Notes under the pieces: generated by a model
The model's database searches: none
Seen by the model: the letters and a program-made list of their open reading frames with translations, nothing else
Told to the model about the DNA's origin: nothing
Program-made: the position numbers and the translations under genes
In this document: positions 14,765 to 26,633 of the stretch, in pieces
Layout of the letters: every line of letters begins with the position of its first letter
How positions within the stretch are numbered: position 1 is the stretch's first letter
Source: Pelargonium nanum
Taxonomy: Eukaryota; Streptophyta; Magnoliopsida; Geraniales; Geraniaceae
Direction of reading: 5' to 3'
Length of the DNA: 37,429 nucleotides
NCBI GenBank assembly: GCA_036897485.1
Contig: JAYMTF010000394.1
Span: forward strand, 1-37,429

Positions 14765-14995
14765 TTCAATTCGACCTAAAATCGACCTGATTGGTTTTCA
14801 AATCAAATAAGATTTGTACTATAAAAATGCGAATCAAATTGGATAAGACAAACCTACTTTTTTTATACGAATAAGTTTCATAAAAAGTAGCGGATTTGTC
14901 TGATTCAATTCGATTCGTATTTTTGCAGGACTAATATGATAAAATCGGAAAATTGATCGAATCAAATAAATTTTAAGTTGAATTTTACTAAAAGT
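14765..14995. repeat. Foldback (inverted-repeat) MITE-like element
   Basis: The arm AAAATGCGAATCAAATTGGA...AGACAAACCTACTTTTT (about 14822-14862) is answered by the inverted copy AAAAAGTAGCGGATTTGTCT...GATTCGTATTTTTGCAG (about 14883-14930). Weaker pairing extends outward to about 14770 and 14990. The whole unit could form a hairpin of about 110 bases per arm. The family resembles GATTCGAAT-type hAT derivatives, but this is uncertain. Confidence 0.6.
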
Positions 14996-15360
14996 TAACT
15001 ATTTACTCCTTTAAAAAAAAGTTAATTGTTTACTAAATTAATTTATTACACTTTAATTATGTACCAACTGAACAAATAAAATATTTCATTGTACCAATTT
15101 GTCCCTTATCTCTTTTGTCATATTTTTTTGGATAGGACCCTTATCTCTTTATGTTTTCTATATAAAGTATTCAACTAAATGATTAATTTAGCAGCTAAAA
15201 CAAATACATCTAATCATTCTTGTTTAAGAAATATTTATTTACTAAAAATTGTTATTTTAAATTTGGGCAAATGAAGATAAATAAAAATAATAGTAATATT
15301 TATTAGCCTTGACATTGGATAAACCGGGTCCACAATCCCAAGAAAAGTTACTACTAGTAG
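14996..15360. other. Upstream region of glycerol kinase
   Basis: AT-rich non-coding DNA up to the promoter-proximal segment. No repeat is supported. Confidence 0.4.
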
Positions 15361-15361
15361 A

Positions 15362-15372
15362 GTAATAAATAG
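15362..15372 (+). promoter_or_regulatory. Possible TATA element of the glycerol kinase gene
   Basis: TAATAAATAGG lies about 140 bases upstream of the start codon and is followed by a CT-rich initiator-like stretch (GACTCTCTCTCC). Position and composition fit a plant core promoter. There is no direct evidence. Confidence 0.35.
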
Positions 15373-15503
15373 GCATGACTCACGAGAGCTAGCTCAGACT
15401 CAGACTCTCTCTCCGCTGAATTGCTCTGTTCTGTTTTCTCTGTTTTAGTCTCTGAGTTCGTATCAAAGCAGAGGTCAACACCAATTCATTACGAATCCGA
15501 GAA

Positions 15504-18500
15504 ATGGCTAAGAAGAAGGAGGAGGTGTTTGTCGGCGCCATTGATCAAGGAACCACCAGCACCAGATTCATCATCTACGACAGCTCCGGCACCGACATCG
15601 CCTCACACCAGGCCGAGTTCACTCAGTTCTTCCCAGAATCTGGGTAAGCAAGCAATCACTTGAAATTCATCATCTGTTTGTTCTGATTCTGATTTTGGAT
15701 TGCTGGTCTTGTTGATTGTGCAGATGGGTCGAGCACGATCCGATGGAAATTCTGGAGAGCGTGAAGCTGTGTATGGCCAAGGCTCTGGACAAGGCCACGG
15801 CTGATGGGTACAACGTGGACTCCGGGTTGAAGGCGATTGGGTTGACCAATCAGAGAGAGACCACTCTTGTGTGGAGCAAATCCACTGGCTCTCCTCTCCA
15901 CCGTGCCATTGTTTGGATGGATGTCCGTACCAGCGCCATTTGCAGGTACTCTTTTTGTCCCTTGCGATTTCAGGATCTGGGTTTGATTTCTGATCACTGA
16001 CTTGAATACTTGAATTGAGGCTTTGTTTGGATTAATATTAGTTGGTGTTGGAGCTTTGACCAAGTACTCAATTGCCATTTGTTTGATAAATTTGTTTGTG
16101 ATTTAGGTTTTTGAATTTTGATAGTTATGGGTTTTGAATTTTGATGGATACTTATCACCACATCTTTCACTTTGTGATTATGCTTCTGGTTCTGGAATAA
16201 TGGAAATTGAGTAGCTCAAATTATGGTTTTTTAGTTTTTATTATTTGTGTGTTGATTTTTGATGTGATTTTTGGTCAAATATGTTTCCATAGTTTTTATA
16301 TGAATTGGGTCTTTGTGTTTTCTGGTTGTGCTTCTGGGATTCGGTTTTTATGGATGGGTTGAATATGTATTGATGTTTAGGCTGATCTCTTTTACAGGAG
16401 ATTGGAGAAAGAACTATCTGGGGGAAAAACCCATTTTGTGGAGACATGTGGTTTGCCCATAAGCACTTATTTCAGTGCGATGAAGCTGCTATGGTTGCTG
16501 GAAAATGTTGATGCTGTCAAACAGGCCGTGAAAACAGGGGATGCTCTGTTTGGAACTGTTGACGCCTGGTTAATCTGGAATTTAACGGGAGGCCTCAGAG
16601 GGGGGTTACATGTTACCGATGTCTCCAATGCATCCCGAACGATGCTTATGAATCTGAAAACCCTTGATTGGGACAAACCTACCTTAGAAACGCTCGGGAT
16701 TCCCATTGGAGTTCTGCCCAAAATTGTCAGCAATTCCGAGATTATTGGTACTGTTGGGAAAGGATGGCCCGTTGCTGGTGTCCCTATAGCAGGATGTCTT
16801 GGTGATCAACATGCTGCAATGGTGGGGCAAGCCTGCAGGAAAGGTCAGGCGAAAAGCACATATGGAACCGGTGCTTTCATACTTCACAATACCGGCGAAG
16901 AGATAATTAAGTCGCAGCATGGGCTACTGACCACAATAGCATTTAAGCTTGGGCCAAAAGCTCCAACAAATTATGCACTAGAAGGCTCAATTGCTATTGC
17001 TGGAGCTGGAGTTCAGTGGCTGAGAGACAGTCTCGGGATAATTAATAGTGCAAGTGAGATTGAGGAGTTAGCATCACAGGTTGACAACACAGGTGGGGTT
17101 TATTTTGTGCCAGCATTTAACGGTTTATTTGCTCCGTGGTGGCGTGATGATGCTCGAGGGGTATGTATTGGTATCACTAGGTTTACAAACAAGGCTCATA
17201 TTGCTCGAGCTGTATTAGAGAGTATGTGTTTTCAAGTGAAGGATGTGTTGGATTCAATGCACAAGGATGCGAGGGAGAAAGTTGAGGCTAAGGATGACAA
17301 GGGGGAGTTTCTGCTTAGAGTGGATGGTGGTGCTACTGTTAACAACCTTTTGATGCAGATTCAGGTTTGCATTTTCTGCCTTCCTCTTTCTCAGTTTTTT
17401 TGCTTTGAGGTTGTTACATAGAGCATATAAGTCAAATCATATTTACCATTGCAAACATGACCTCTCTGTCTCTCAATGATTTTCTTTCCTAAATGCCTAT
17501 CTTAACTAGTTGATAATTTTCTCCTTTGCTCATATTCATTCCCTTTTTAATAAGTGTTTTTGTTTTTCTAAAGTTCATTGTTTTCTTTTTATTTAAGTTT
17601 GTGCTCATATTGTGTGTCAATGAGGAACTGAACATTTTAAGAAAATGGCATTGGACATGAAATAGTAGAACTAAAAACATAAGACAGTGACACTGAGTAG
17701 TATGTATATATCATGATCATCTTATTTATAATTGCATTCACGTGAGGCTCGTAATCAGTATTTGAGTAATTATGTATTAACAGTAGATGTCATGTTGCTC
17801 TTATAATAACACCATATTTTGTTCTCTACTTGTTTTGCAAATATGGTGCTAGAGTGACTCTTTGATGCAAGTTCCCAAATCTACTTCTGTAGACCAATAT
17901 GCAAGATATGATTGGAAAGGACATTGTTTCCAGTAACAGCTTCTTCTCAAAAAATTAATTTTCAACTATGTTGCATGAGTCTGTCAGATATTTATATAGA
18001 CAGCTTTGCTATCTGTGTTTCCATGAACAGTCTAGTGTCTCTAATAATATATATTTTAATTATTTTGTGGGGAGTTACTGGAGGTTCAGCAGTGACTATA
18101 AATTCCATTGCATCATTTGCTGTCCATTTATCACATTTTCTGAAACCATACGATTTTTTAAATGTTGATCCATTTATTTAGTTTTCAACTCATTTTTTAT
18201 CAAGTTATTTGATGATTTATAAAAGTAAAACTGAATGGTATTTTGAAAAGCTTTCCAAAACATGAGACTAAACTGTAGTATTCATTCTTGTTAGAGAGTT
18301 TCCAAGGCAATTGGTTTGTTTTCTTTCTGTCTATAGAAACAAATTTGAGATCATTCCTTCATTAGAATTCATCTGACCTATTTCATTCAGATTATTCATC
18401 TTACATCTGTATTATGTGTTAATCTTGTAATGATTTCTCAAGTGTCTATGCAACTAATCAGTTTTTGTGATTTTCTTAACTTTTATTTTTATAAAATTCC

Positions 18501-18817
18501 ATACTAAAGACTTTACTGTCTCCGGGGAGTTGGTCAAGTTTAAAATTTTCTATTACTGAAATTTTCTTCAGGCGGACTTGATGGGTAGCCCTGTGGTGAG
18601 ACCTGCTAATATAGAGACAACAGCTCTGGGAGCAGCCTATGCTGCCGGTTTAGCTGTCGGGGTTTGGACAGAAAATGATATATTTGATTCAGGAGAAAAG
18701 CTCAAGGCACCTACCATATTCCGTCCCGTACTAGAAGATACTCAGAGAAAGAAGAAGCTCGAATCATGGTGCAAAGCCGTAACAAGAAGTTTCGACCTGG
18801 CTGATCTCTCTCTTTGA
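15504..18817 (+). CDS. GLI1: Glycerol kinase (FGGY family), complete, four exons
   Basis: It phosphorylates glycerol with ATP to glycerol 3-phosphate in the cytosol, the entry step for glycerol from lipid breakdown; the Arabidopsis counterpart is GLI1/NHO1. Exons: 15504-15643, 15724-15945, 16398-17364, 18572-18817, all GT-AG. They join to 1575 nt, 524 aa, the expected plant length. The N-terminal FGGY fold opens with [12 protein letters not shown] (11-22). Glycerol-contact residues R92-E93 lie in TNQRETT and W112 in AIVWMD. The catalytic Asp is in GCLGDQHAA (D257, equal to E. coli D245). ATP-site segments KSTYGTGAF and DGGATVNN follow, then [13 protein letters not shown] in the last exon. The start is the first ATG of the transcript-like leader, giving MAKKKEE. 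There is no transit or signal peptide. Its 3' end faces the hAT-derived gene (tail to tail). The remaining gap after the stop is probably 3' UTR. Confidence 0.95.
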
Positions 18818-19819
18818 TACCCTTGACAGTTATCCATATTCTCTGTGAGTCTTTTCATAATTTAATAATAGTGCTTATTTTCATGTCTAATTAATACCAT
18901 GTGGATATGAGAGAACATTAACAGTACATTGGGTGAATAATGGTTTAATAAGAACAAAATTGGTACTTTACACACTAGGATTTGAATGTTGGAAATTTAT
19001 GCCATTGGTTCTCACATTTGCACTGCTCATGGAATGCTTGCACAACTGTTGAATGTAGAAGATCTTGCATTCTTGCTTTGGTATTGTGTAAAATTGCATT
19101 GGATTTGTAAAATTGCTTGTAGTGCTAGGAGCCATTTCTGTTTTGGATTCTTCATTCTCTCCTCGAATTCACATATTAAACAGGTATAGCTTTTGTTGAA
19201 CACAAAGCTGGTTTTGATAGAACACATTTCTGAGTTGCGGACTAATGTTCTATAATCTACCACCTCGTTTATGAACACATTTGGGTCCTTTTGGATACCA
19301 ATTCTATATGGGGTACATCATCAAATTGGTTTTTGAGCTCAAAACATGCCAGAATTATATAAAATAAGCTAAATAGATGATGTGTTTTCATTATTGTGAT
19401 AGAGGTTAGAGGTTCAATTTTCATTCATACAATTTTTATGGGGACAATGATGAAAATTTTAAAATTATTAGTAGGGACAATTTTGAATAATGCATTGACA
19501 AATATGAATATTTAGTAAAAATTTGTGGTATTTTTTCACTGCAGCCCTTCTGGCTTGCCTCTGTTTATGCACAACTCATACTTCAAAGTGCATCTTTGGA
19601 TGATAAATATTGTTCATTTATCTCTGATATATGATTCGAGATTCGAAATTTGAGCTCAAAGCTAATTGCAGTATTCCAATCAATCTTGTGACAGTTGAAA
19701 TTGTGTTAAATAACTAAACTAGACGTCTCAAAGTAGATGTCCACTTTTTCTCATATTTTTGTTTTTCCGATGAGGATTAGCTTTCTTAATTAGTATGTTG
19801 GATTATGCATAATTAAATA
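18818..19819. other. Glycerol kinase 3' flank and spacer
   Basis: Non-coding, AT-rich DNA, the first part presumably 3' UTR. Short frames here have no recognisable domain and no codon bias. Nothing else is supported. Confidence 0.4.
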
Positions 19820-20035
19820 TTCACTTTGTTTCAAAACAAGTGTCGATCTTTTCCTTTTAAAAAGTTAGTCGTGCATAAATAACTAATGGTATCCCTAAAA
19901 TATATTAGTTATTATATCTTAAGTTTGTTACAACACATGATTACTAAAATCATAAAATAAATATACCACAGCAATTAAGTTTTCCTCAAATTTTCTCAAA
20001 ACTTAAACAAAAGTAGTCATTTTGGGATGGTGAAA
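19820..20035. repeat. Possible decayed Stowaway-type MITE
   Basis: The left end TTCACTTTGTTTCAAAACAAGTG and the reverse complement of the right end (TTCACCATCCCAAAATGACTAC) share the pattern of worn Stowaway ends, which normally read CTCCCTCCGTTTCAAAATAAGTG. The unit is about 215 bases and flanked by T/A. The match is weak. Confidence 0.35.
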
Positions 20036-20370
20036 ATATATGAATGACAAATTAGTTAGAAACACTTGCACTGGCTACACTAAATATGCAGTGATGCAGG
20101 GCATATATTTCACTAAGTTACTTAAAATAGTTGAAGTTGGTTTCAATAGGAATTCACATTCCAAATCACAACTCATTTTACTTCCGAGGAAAAGGGAAAT
20201 TAAGGTGTGAAATCTTCAAGTAACACAAATGCTAAGATGAAGCTGGTCAATTTTGTTTCAATGATAGACTAATGAATCCAGCATAAGGAATCACTGCACT
20301 ATCTATTTACACTAATTATTTGAAACCATGAAAGGATTAAAGAGGCCATGGTATAAAATAACAATGACAT

Positions 20371-20399
20371 GATCAGGCTCAGGCTCAGGCTCAGGCTCA
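20371..20399. repeat. CAGGCT hexanucleotide microsatellite
   Basis: Four and a half copies of a six-base unit (CAGGCT) lie just 3' of the hAT-derived gene, probably in its 3' UTR. Confidence 0.85.
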
Positions 20400-20458
20400 A
20401 CTGCTGTTGCTTAAAATCCCCTAAACTGAAACTCATCAAACCAGAGAAACCTTGACCC

Positions 20459-23400
20459 CTAAAACTCTGTTTTCACAGTTTCATTACAAGAAATTGGTGT
20501 TGACTCTCCATAATGAAGCCAATCCTTGGCACAAATGAGGGCCTCTAGTGTCACAGGAGGCAATGAACTCTGGTAGCCATCTATCTTTTTGCTTTCAGTG
20601 TTAAAAACAGAATCAGGAGCAACTGTGGCAAACGGTATTGACAATATGTCAGATGCCATCCTACAAAGCGTCGGGTACTTGCTTTGGTTTTCCCTCCACC
20701 AGCCCAACACATCAAACTCCTGTACCCGAGGCAATAGAGGCTCTTCCAAATACTGCTCTAACTCAGACTTCATTTCTTGCCCATCCGAAAGCTCTGATAT
20801 ATACACATCAAAATCTTGAAGCCCAATGTCAGCAGTACAAAGAATATGACCATCTTCTTGAGGATTCTCAGCTTTCGGGATACTCTCATTCTCTACTTCC
20901 GCGTATGAATCTTGCACAGTAAGTGATTGTGTAACATATTCAAGAAACATTTGGTGAACACTGTCCTCAACAACTTGGGTCCAAGTCTCAGCTTCCTCAC
21001 CATACATCTTTGAGAAACTATATAGGATAAGCTTCATTTTAAATCTAGGATCCATAACTACACCTGCTGATAAAACCATACAACATTCCTTCCAATATTT
21101 ATCGAACTTGTCAAGCAAAGGCTTGGCCATGGTGCTAGTGAAGGGGTCTTGGCTCATTGAGGCATGTGTCAGTTCTACCAGAATTTTCCAGACTTCATGG
21201 AAGAATGTACTGGCTGGTGGGTACAAAGGGCCAGTTAAGATGTTAGCTGCATCAAAGAAAAGCTTCAGATATGTACACAAGGTCTCTATCCGATTCCAAT
21301 CATCGGCTGAAGGAGCCATCTTCTAATCAGGATCACATTCATCGAAGCAAGAAAATACTTCCTTCAATTCCCACGCAGCTACCAGCATATGATAAGTTGT
21401 GTTCCATTTAGTCTGGTCATCAATGGATAGCTCTTTATTGCAAGGGACTTGAAGTTGCTCCTTCAGCTCAAGAAACTTCTCTGCGTGAATTTCCGAAGTT
21501 TTCACAAACATCACACTTTCACGAATTTTCTTGACAGTTTGTTTCATTGTTCCAAGTACATCTTGTGCAAGCCGACTAAGGGCACGAGCATAACAGTTCC
21601 CTATTAATAACTGACCACTGAGCACGAGTGGGTTCTTGACAGAAAGAAGGCCTCTAAGATTTCCAATTACAGTTTGATGTGAGAGGGATTGATCAAGACT
21701 GAGTGTAAAAACCCTGCTTTGCAAATGCCAATCGGACAGGCAATTTACTATAGCCTGATTTATAGAATAATCAGAATCTAGAGAAGGCATTTTGACAACA
21801 TTAAGAACCCTACGATGTAGATTCCAGTTGCCATCAATAAAGTGCCCAGTTAGTAAAACATAGCCGAGGTTTTGATTTGAAGTGCATAAATCCATTGTAA
21901 GGCTGACCCTTCCACTAATTCCACCAATAAATTTCAATAGGCTTTGCTTCTCTCTCAAGTAAATAGCTACACAATCCCCTTGAATAGTATTGAAGCTTAC
22001 CATGTTAAACTTGGGTTGAAGAGTGTGGACAAAATCAATAAAGCCAGGGTGTTCAACAATGTTGAGAGGATACTCATGCTGAATGATCATCTTAGCAATT
22101 TCATGGTTGCAACGGTCTTGATTAAAAGGCACGCGAGCATATGCAGGAGTTGATCGGTAGCGCTTTTTAGGAGGATCGGGAGCATTTCCAGGACAAATAC
22201 CTGGTGCATATTGCTGATTTCTCTGGCGGCTTACTGGGCAAATGCCTAAATCAATGTGTCTTTTCAGGTGGCTGGTGCCTGCAAGCTTTGTACCGGTGAT
22301 ATAAGCAAAAGATCTTTTGCACTGCTTACAGCAGGCCCGGGTATTTCCAGGTCCAACACTTTCCACAGTGAAATGTTCCCAAACAATAGACTTCTTTCTC
22401 CTACGCTTATTAGGCTGTGTTTCTGGATTCAGGATTTCATTGTTATCAATAGGCTTCATTGGGGTAGCAGGGGTAATCATATCCATAATAGGGTTAAGCA
22501 TATCCATAGAAGTGGTAACCATCTCGATACAAGAAGTAACTGTCTCCTTAGAAGGTGTATAGTCCTGAAATAGAATAACAGGGAAGGCATCAGAGAAGGG
22601 AAGAAAATCAGCAGAGCGCCAATAGTGAAAGGCAGTTTTTTTGTTGTAAACTAATCAACAAAAAAGACGGATATTGTTACTAGTAAATACAACCTCATAC
22701 ATAGTCCAAATACACAACATATCCCAACAACTCAATTCAATGTGAAGCGAAAATTATGTCGCTATTCGAATCAACAGTACAGAATATTGTAAGCAAACAA
22801 TATATATACACTGGGTGCATACAAGTAGCAAGACCATGGGAACCTCCTCTTACTGGATACATATACAACAAATTTATGAATTTCAATACCCGAAAGAATC
22901 CTAAATTATAACATATGAACTCACATTACTAAATGTTGGCACATTCAGTAATCCAACAGATTTCCAAGAACTACAACATGATTTATCAATGACAACGAGG
23001 AGAAATATTCCACGGAGTACTTTAGAGGCTCACTTTGATTACATATTCAGATTGGAAAAGGCTTTTCAAACATATAATTTAGAGGTTGCACCGAAGCACC
23101 TAGTTAGTAACGTCTAGTAGAAAAAGATAATGCTTATTGTCTCCACATAATTACAAGAGCTACACTTGGTCGGAGAAGAGTGACATGACACATGAGTTCG
23201 AGTACAATGACAGGGAAGACAAACAATGGTTTCAAGAAATTTACACAACAATTTAAGACAAATACGATGACCTCTCCTGTGGGACAAAAGCAAGATACAG
23301 AAAGAGCGGCATAGCAAAATGGTGCAAAGTAAAATGAATATTCAAAGAGTGAAATTAAAAAGGAGCAAACAAAGACCAAATTTTGATTGTTAAACTACAT

Positions 23401-23687
23401 TTCCCCCAACAATACAAAAGCTGAGAACTATTTATGGTGGCACCAAATTAAGCCAGAGTTTTTGAATAACAACATAACAAAACAAAACAAAGACATTAAA
23501 TAGAAGAAATCATCAGGAATTCAAGATCATTAATCAAATTCAAATTCCAGTAACTGGGGTTGGTTCATCAAACTACATATACACATTATGTCATTAGCAA
23601 AACAATCCACATACACAAAATTACAAATTGTAAAATCCACAGGAAAAAAAAAAACACAAAATTCGAGGAAGAAAGTAAGCTTACCAT
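20459..23687 (-). pseudogene. Domesticated hAT transposase, DAYSLEEPER-like, with one in-frame TAG
   Basis: Related proteins are nuclear DNA-binding regulators derived from hAT transposases. The coding exon 22564-20459 is one frame of 702 codons, broken only by TAG at 21325-21323 (codon 415 of the joined frame). The sequence on both sides continues the family alignment (SCFDECDPD, stop, KMAPSADDWNRIETL). An ETQPNKRRRKKS basic stretch is followed by a BED-type zinc finger with CKQC and HLKRH (about residues 60-105). An RNase H-like core has LTMDLCTSNQNLGYV. The hAT C-terminal dimerisation region has WWRENQSKYPTLCRMASDIL (about 615-690). The ATG appears to be the last codon of a leader exon (23687-23685, donor ATG|GTAAGC) spliced to an acceptor TTTCAG|GACTAT at 22564. 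It is an intact gene in all other respects. The TAG may be a recent null allele, a sequencing error or, less likely, read through. The N-terminal part alone would keep the zinc finger. Confidence 0.88.
22565..23684 (-). other. Leader intron of the hAT-derived gene
   Basis: A GT-AG intron of 1120 bases is inferred from the donor ATG|GTAAGC at 23684 and the acceptor CTATTTCAG ending at 22565. No coding sequence or repeat is recognisable inside. Long leader introns are common in plant genes of this kind. Confidence 0.65.
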
Positions 23688-23879
23688 GAGTAATGGATCA
23701 ACAGAAGATGAATGAGATCGAGAAACAGTCCGCGAAACTAAAAATTCAACTGCAACAAATAAAAAATCTAGGGTTTTATGGTAAATTATCTTATTGGAGA
23801 AGCAACAAAATTTTGAATTTTGGAGGTAGGAGACGAAGTTGATGGGCTTTGGAAATTACTGTTCTGAGCTTTGAGAGAT

Positions 23880-23888
23880 AAACCCTAA
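23880..23888 (+). promoter_or_regulatory. Telo-box near the start of the hAT-derived gene
   Basis: AAACCCTAA on the plus strand is at the presumed transcription start of the minus-strand gene. A second partial copy (CTAGGGTTTTA) sits at 23768-23778 in its leader. Paired telo-boxes suggest expression in dividing cells. Confidence 0.4.
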
Positions 23889-23918
23889 TGGACTGTACTA
23901 TAATATTGAGTTTAGGCC

Positions 23919-23926
23919 TTTTTATA
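23919..23926 (-). promoter_or_regulatory. TATA box of the hAT-derived gene
   Basis: TATAAAAA on the minus strand, about 30 bases upstream of the telo-box and 230 bases upstream of the inferred ATG. No ATG lies between it and the exon-1 ATG on that strand, which supports the proposed start codon. Confidence 0.5.
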
Positions 23927-23929
23927 CGA

Positions 23930-24412
23930 CACTGGACAGAGACTACGAAATAGGAATGTAAACTGCCCTTCCTTTTGGACCGTCCGATCTAGGTTGATCC
24001 TTCTTGTACGTAGAGCCCTTCTATCTTTGATTCAATCTCAAACCGTTAGATTCTATCAGTTCCACACCTCATTTAGTCATTTTTGTTTACTTATTCTATG
24101 GTTACTTGCGGAGGAAGTAATATTAACAAACATGAATTTTACAGTTTTGTAGAGTAATAAGTTTATTTGGGTACGTAATTACATAGACATTGCATGTGGT
24201 TTTATCTGCAAACAGATAACTATCTAATATAAAAATTTACGACGTATAGTTTTTTAAAAGTATTTGTCCACGATAATTAGCTACTTAAAACTTTAAAATC
24301 CAAATTTTGTTATATAAAAAGACTATTACTTCATTCGTTTAGTATTAAATTTTCTAATCCACAATATATTGAGAGTATTGTGGTAAAACTAATAAATACT
24401 CTTTCCATTATG
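23930..24412. other. Non-coding spacer
   Basis: AT-rich upstream region of the minus-strand gene. No further element is supported. Confidence 0.4.
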
Positions 24413-24625
24413 ACATTGAACTTTCATTTGTAACCCCAGTTTAGTATACCAAAACTCAAAGTGTAACCAAAGTGGTGCCTAAACTTTCATTTGTATACCA
24501 AATTGTGGTAAGTACCCAAAGTGGTTCTTAATCTTTTATTTGTATACTAAGGTGTTACTCAAAATTTTAGTAAGCACTCCAAATAATTTCCAAACTACCA
24601 TTTGTATACCAATGTGGATCCTACT
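24413..24625. repeat. Four imperfect tandem repeats of about 50-60 bases
   Basis: Each unit carries CCAAAGTGGT(G/T) or a variant, then AACTTTCATTTGTATACCA or a variant. Copies start near 24413, 24466, 24517 and 24578. Such subterminal arrays are common in ends of Mutator-like elements. A matching inverted end was not found, so the parent element is not delimited. Confidence 0.55.
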
Positions 24626-26630
24626 GATGAATTTTTGTAACATCAAGTTTAGCTCCAAAAAAGCCATAGTGGTACCAAACCCACAACGATTAGCTACACT
24701 AAACTTTTTAACCGACACTGTTAGTATGATGTATAAAATGATCAATTTTTCCTTCTTTTGATTTTAAATTTTTAGGAAGAGCCATCAATTTGGAGTTTGG
24801 ACCTTTGAAAAGAATTAAATCATATGAAAAATCACCTGCAAAGAAAATAATCATCTGAAAAATTATATACATTAATTAGCATATTCTAATTTTGTGACTC
24901 ACAGTGGAATTAACTGTTTTACAATGATGACTAATTAAACTAATCACAATGTTCAAAAGTTCATAAACAAATTCAGAATTTCATAAGCAAAAATCTTAGT
25001 CCCATTTGGAAACAATTTTTTTTTTTTTTTTTGTAAATTCTGGTACATGTACCCAAAATCTGCACACTAGACACAGTTGTTGCTTACATTTTCTTAAGCT
25101 TATATATAATAGTGCTAAGGTTTAAATATATCCGGGATTGATAAAGTCTGACTCGGCTAATATTCTCTGGGACATTTGCAAAAGTCTGGGTGCACGGGCA
25201 CGGGGTTCGGAATTAGTAGCTATTGAACAGCTTCGAGTTCTCGAGGCCAGGTCCACTCACCCCTAATTATCTTTCACGCTTCTGCATTTTTTGTAATGTG
25301 TCTTCTAGCATTAGTTTCTCTTTTCAATGCTTGAGTGTCTGACTATATTTCTTGTTTGGAATGAGGGCTTCAGTTGCCTGTTTATTTTGTACTTTTATTT
25401 TGACATTTGTGTTGGATGAAATAAAGTACCGCTTGCTTATAAAAAATAATATATATGCTAATGTGATAGATGAAGTATGATAATGTTTGGTTAGTAAAAG
25501 TAGCACATGTAGCCAAAACCTGCAAATAATGGATTAATTTGAGAAGAAAAATTAAATTATATTAGCTTCACTTTATAGAGTTTAAAGAGATTTTATTTTA
25601 TTTTTATGGTAAATTTCAGCCATAGCCGGACAATGCACGTGTTTGAAGTTTTCGTTACCGAAATCTTGAAACTTTTGTTTTATGCATGTGATGAAAATTT
25701 CGAAGAAAAAGTAAAATAAAACTCAGATAAGTTGAAACTAATTTGTGACAAAAATTAAATGGATCAAATAAAACCATAACCGGATCATTACTATTAGGTT
25801 ATAAGCTCTTTCGAGTTTACCAAACAATTAAGTTAATTTAGTGCTTATATGATAGTCTGATCAGCTTATAAGTTAAAACAAGTCCCACTAATAATTTTGA
25901 CAACAATCATGAGATTTGCTTGCAATTCCCAAAATACTTGTAAAATTACTTATTAGGAATATATCTTTGAGTTTTTTTTGTATCGTAATTGTACACTGCT
26001 CTTTTCCACTTGTATGTCGGTCAAGACGAAAGAAAAGACACTATGATCATATTAATATCACCTTTTGTTTTTCTGCCACCAAACAAAGCATTGGTGAAAA
26101 AATAACAGAAAGAAGTGTTAGTAGTAGTGTCAATTTTGACAGTGGGAAGCAAGGAATCTTCTCAGGACCAGAACATCAACAAACTGTTCATTTCTTTCCT
26201 GACACTGTTCTACACAATAAACTGTTTACTATCTGCTTTGATTGTCTGTGCAAAAAAAAAAAAAAAAATCATATTTTACATCAATCCTATTATCAATAAT
26301 AATAATTAAAAAAAAAAGAACATTTCAAACTTGGGAAAATAGAAGAAAAGAAAAATGCCTAACTGGGTTTAGCAATATATTATTCATTAGTTAAGGCTAG
26401 AAATTATTGGGTTTATGTAATACAGTAACAAAGATATAACCAATACATCACATTGTGTAGGCAAACAGTATATGCAAACATTTATGAGAACCATGCATAT
26501 ATTCTAAATGTAAAGAAGAAAAAGAAACTACAACTCAAGTGTTAAAGAAACAATGCAACACTCAACTATGTCATGAAGAAGAAGAAGAAGAAGAAGAAGA
26601 ATTGTAAAATGAGAGAGAATAGTGTATATA
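24626..26630. other. Spacer with a possible LINE 3' end
   Basis: Mostly AT-rich and non-coding. The segment 25120-25450 is less AT-rich and ends GATGAAATAAAGTACCGCTT followed by an A-rich stretch, which looks like a LINE 3' UTR with tail. T and A homopolymers lie at 25017-25031 and 26252-26267. An open frame at 25916-26299 shows no domain. Confidence 0.35.
26575..26602. repeat. GAA trinucleotide microsatellite
   Basis: About nine GAA units, lying immediately 3' of the MIR396 hairpin in its direction of transcription. Confidence 0.85.
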
Positions 26631-26633
26631 AAA

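Noticed and set aside
15421-15663. 80-residue frame overlapping glycerol kinase exon 1
   Set aside because: Out of frame with the kinase and runs through its splice donor; a shadow of the leader and exon 1.
15656-16078. Antisense 140-residue frame over glycerol kinase exon 2
   Set aside because: Mirror of the coding exon and neighbouring intron; no independent support.
19820-20035. Confident Stowaway MITE call
   Set aside because: End similarity is weak and partly T-run driven; kept only as a low-confidence repeat.
20459-21319. A separate 286-residue gene starting at MAPSADDW
   Set aside because: It is the same frame as the upstream half, three bases past the TAG, and lacks its own promoter or leader. 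It continues the transposase alignment.
21317-21340. Splicing that would remove the TAG through the GATTAG|AAG acceptor-like site
   Set aside because: The sequence upstream of the TAG is conserved coding sequence up to the stop, so no intron is needed or apparent.
25916-26299. 127-residue open frame as a gene
   Set aside because: AT-rich composition, no recognisable domain, Lys/poly-A artefact at the end, no splice or promoter context.
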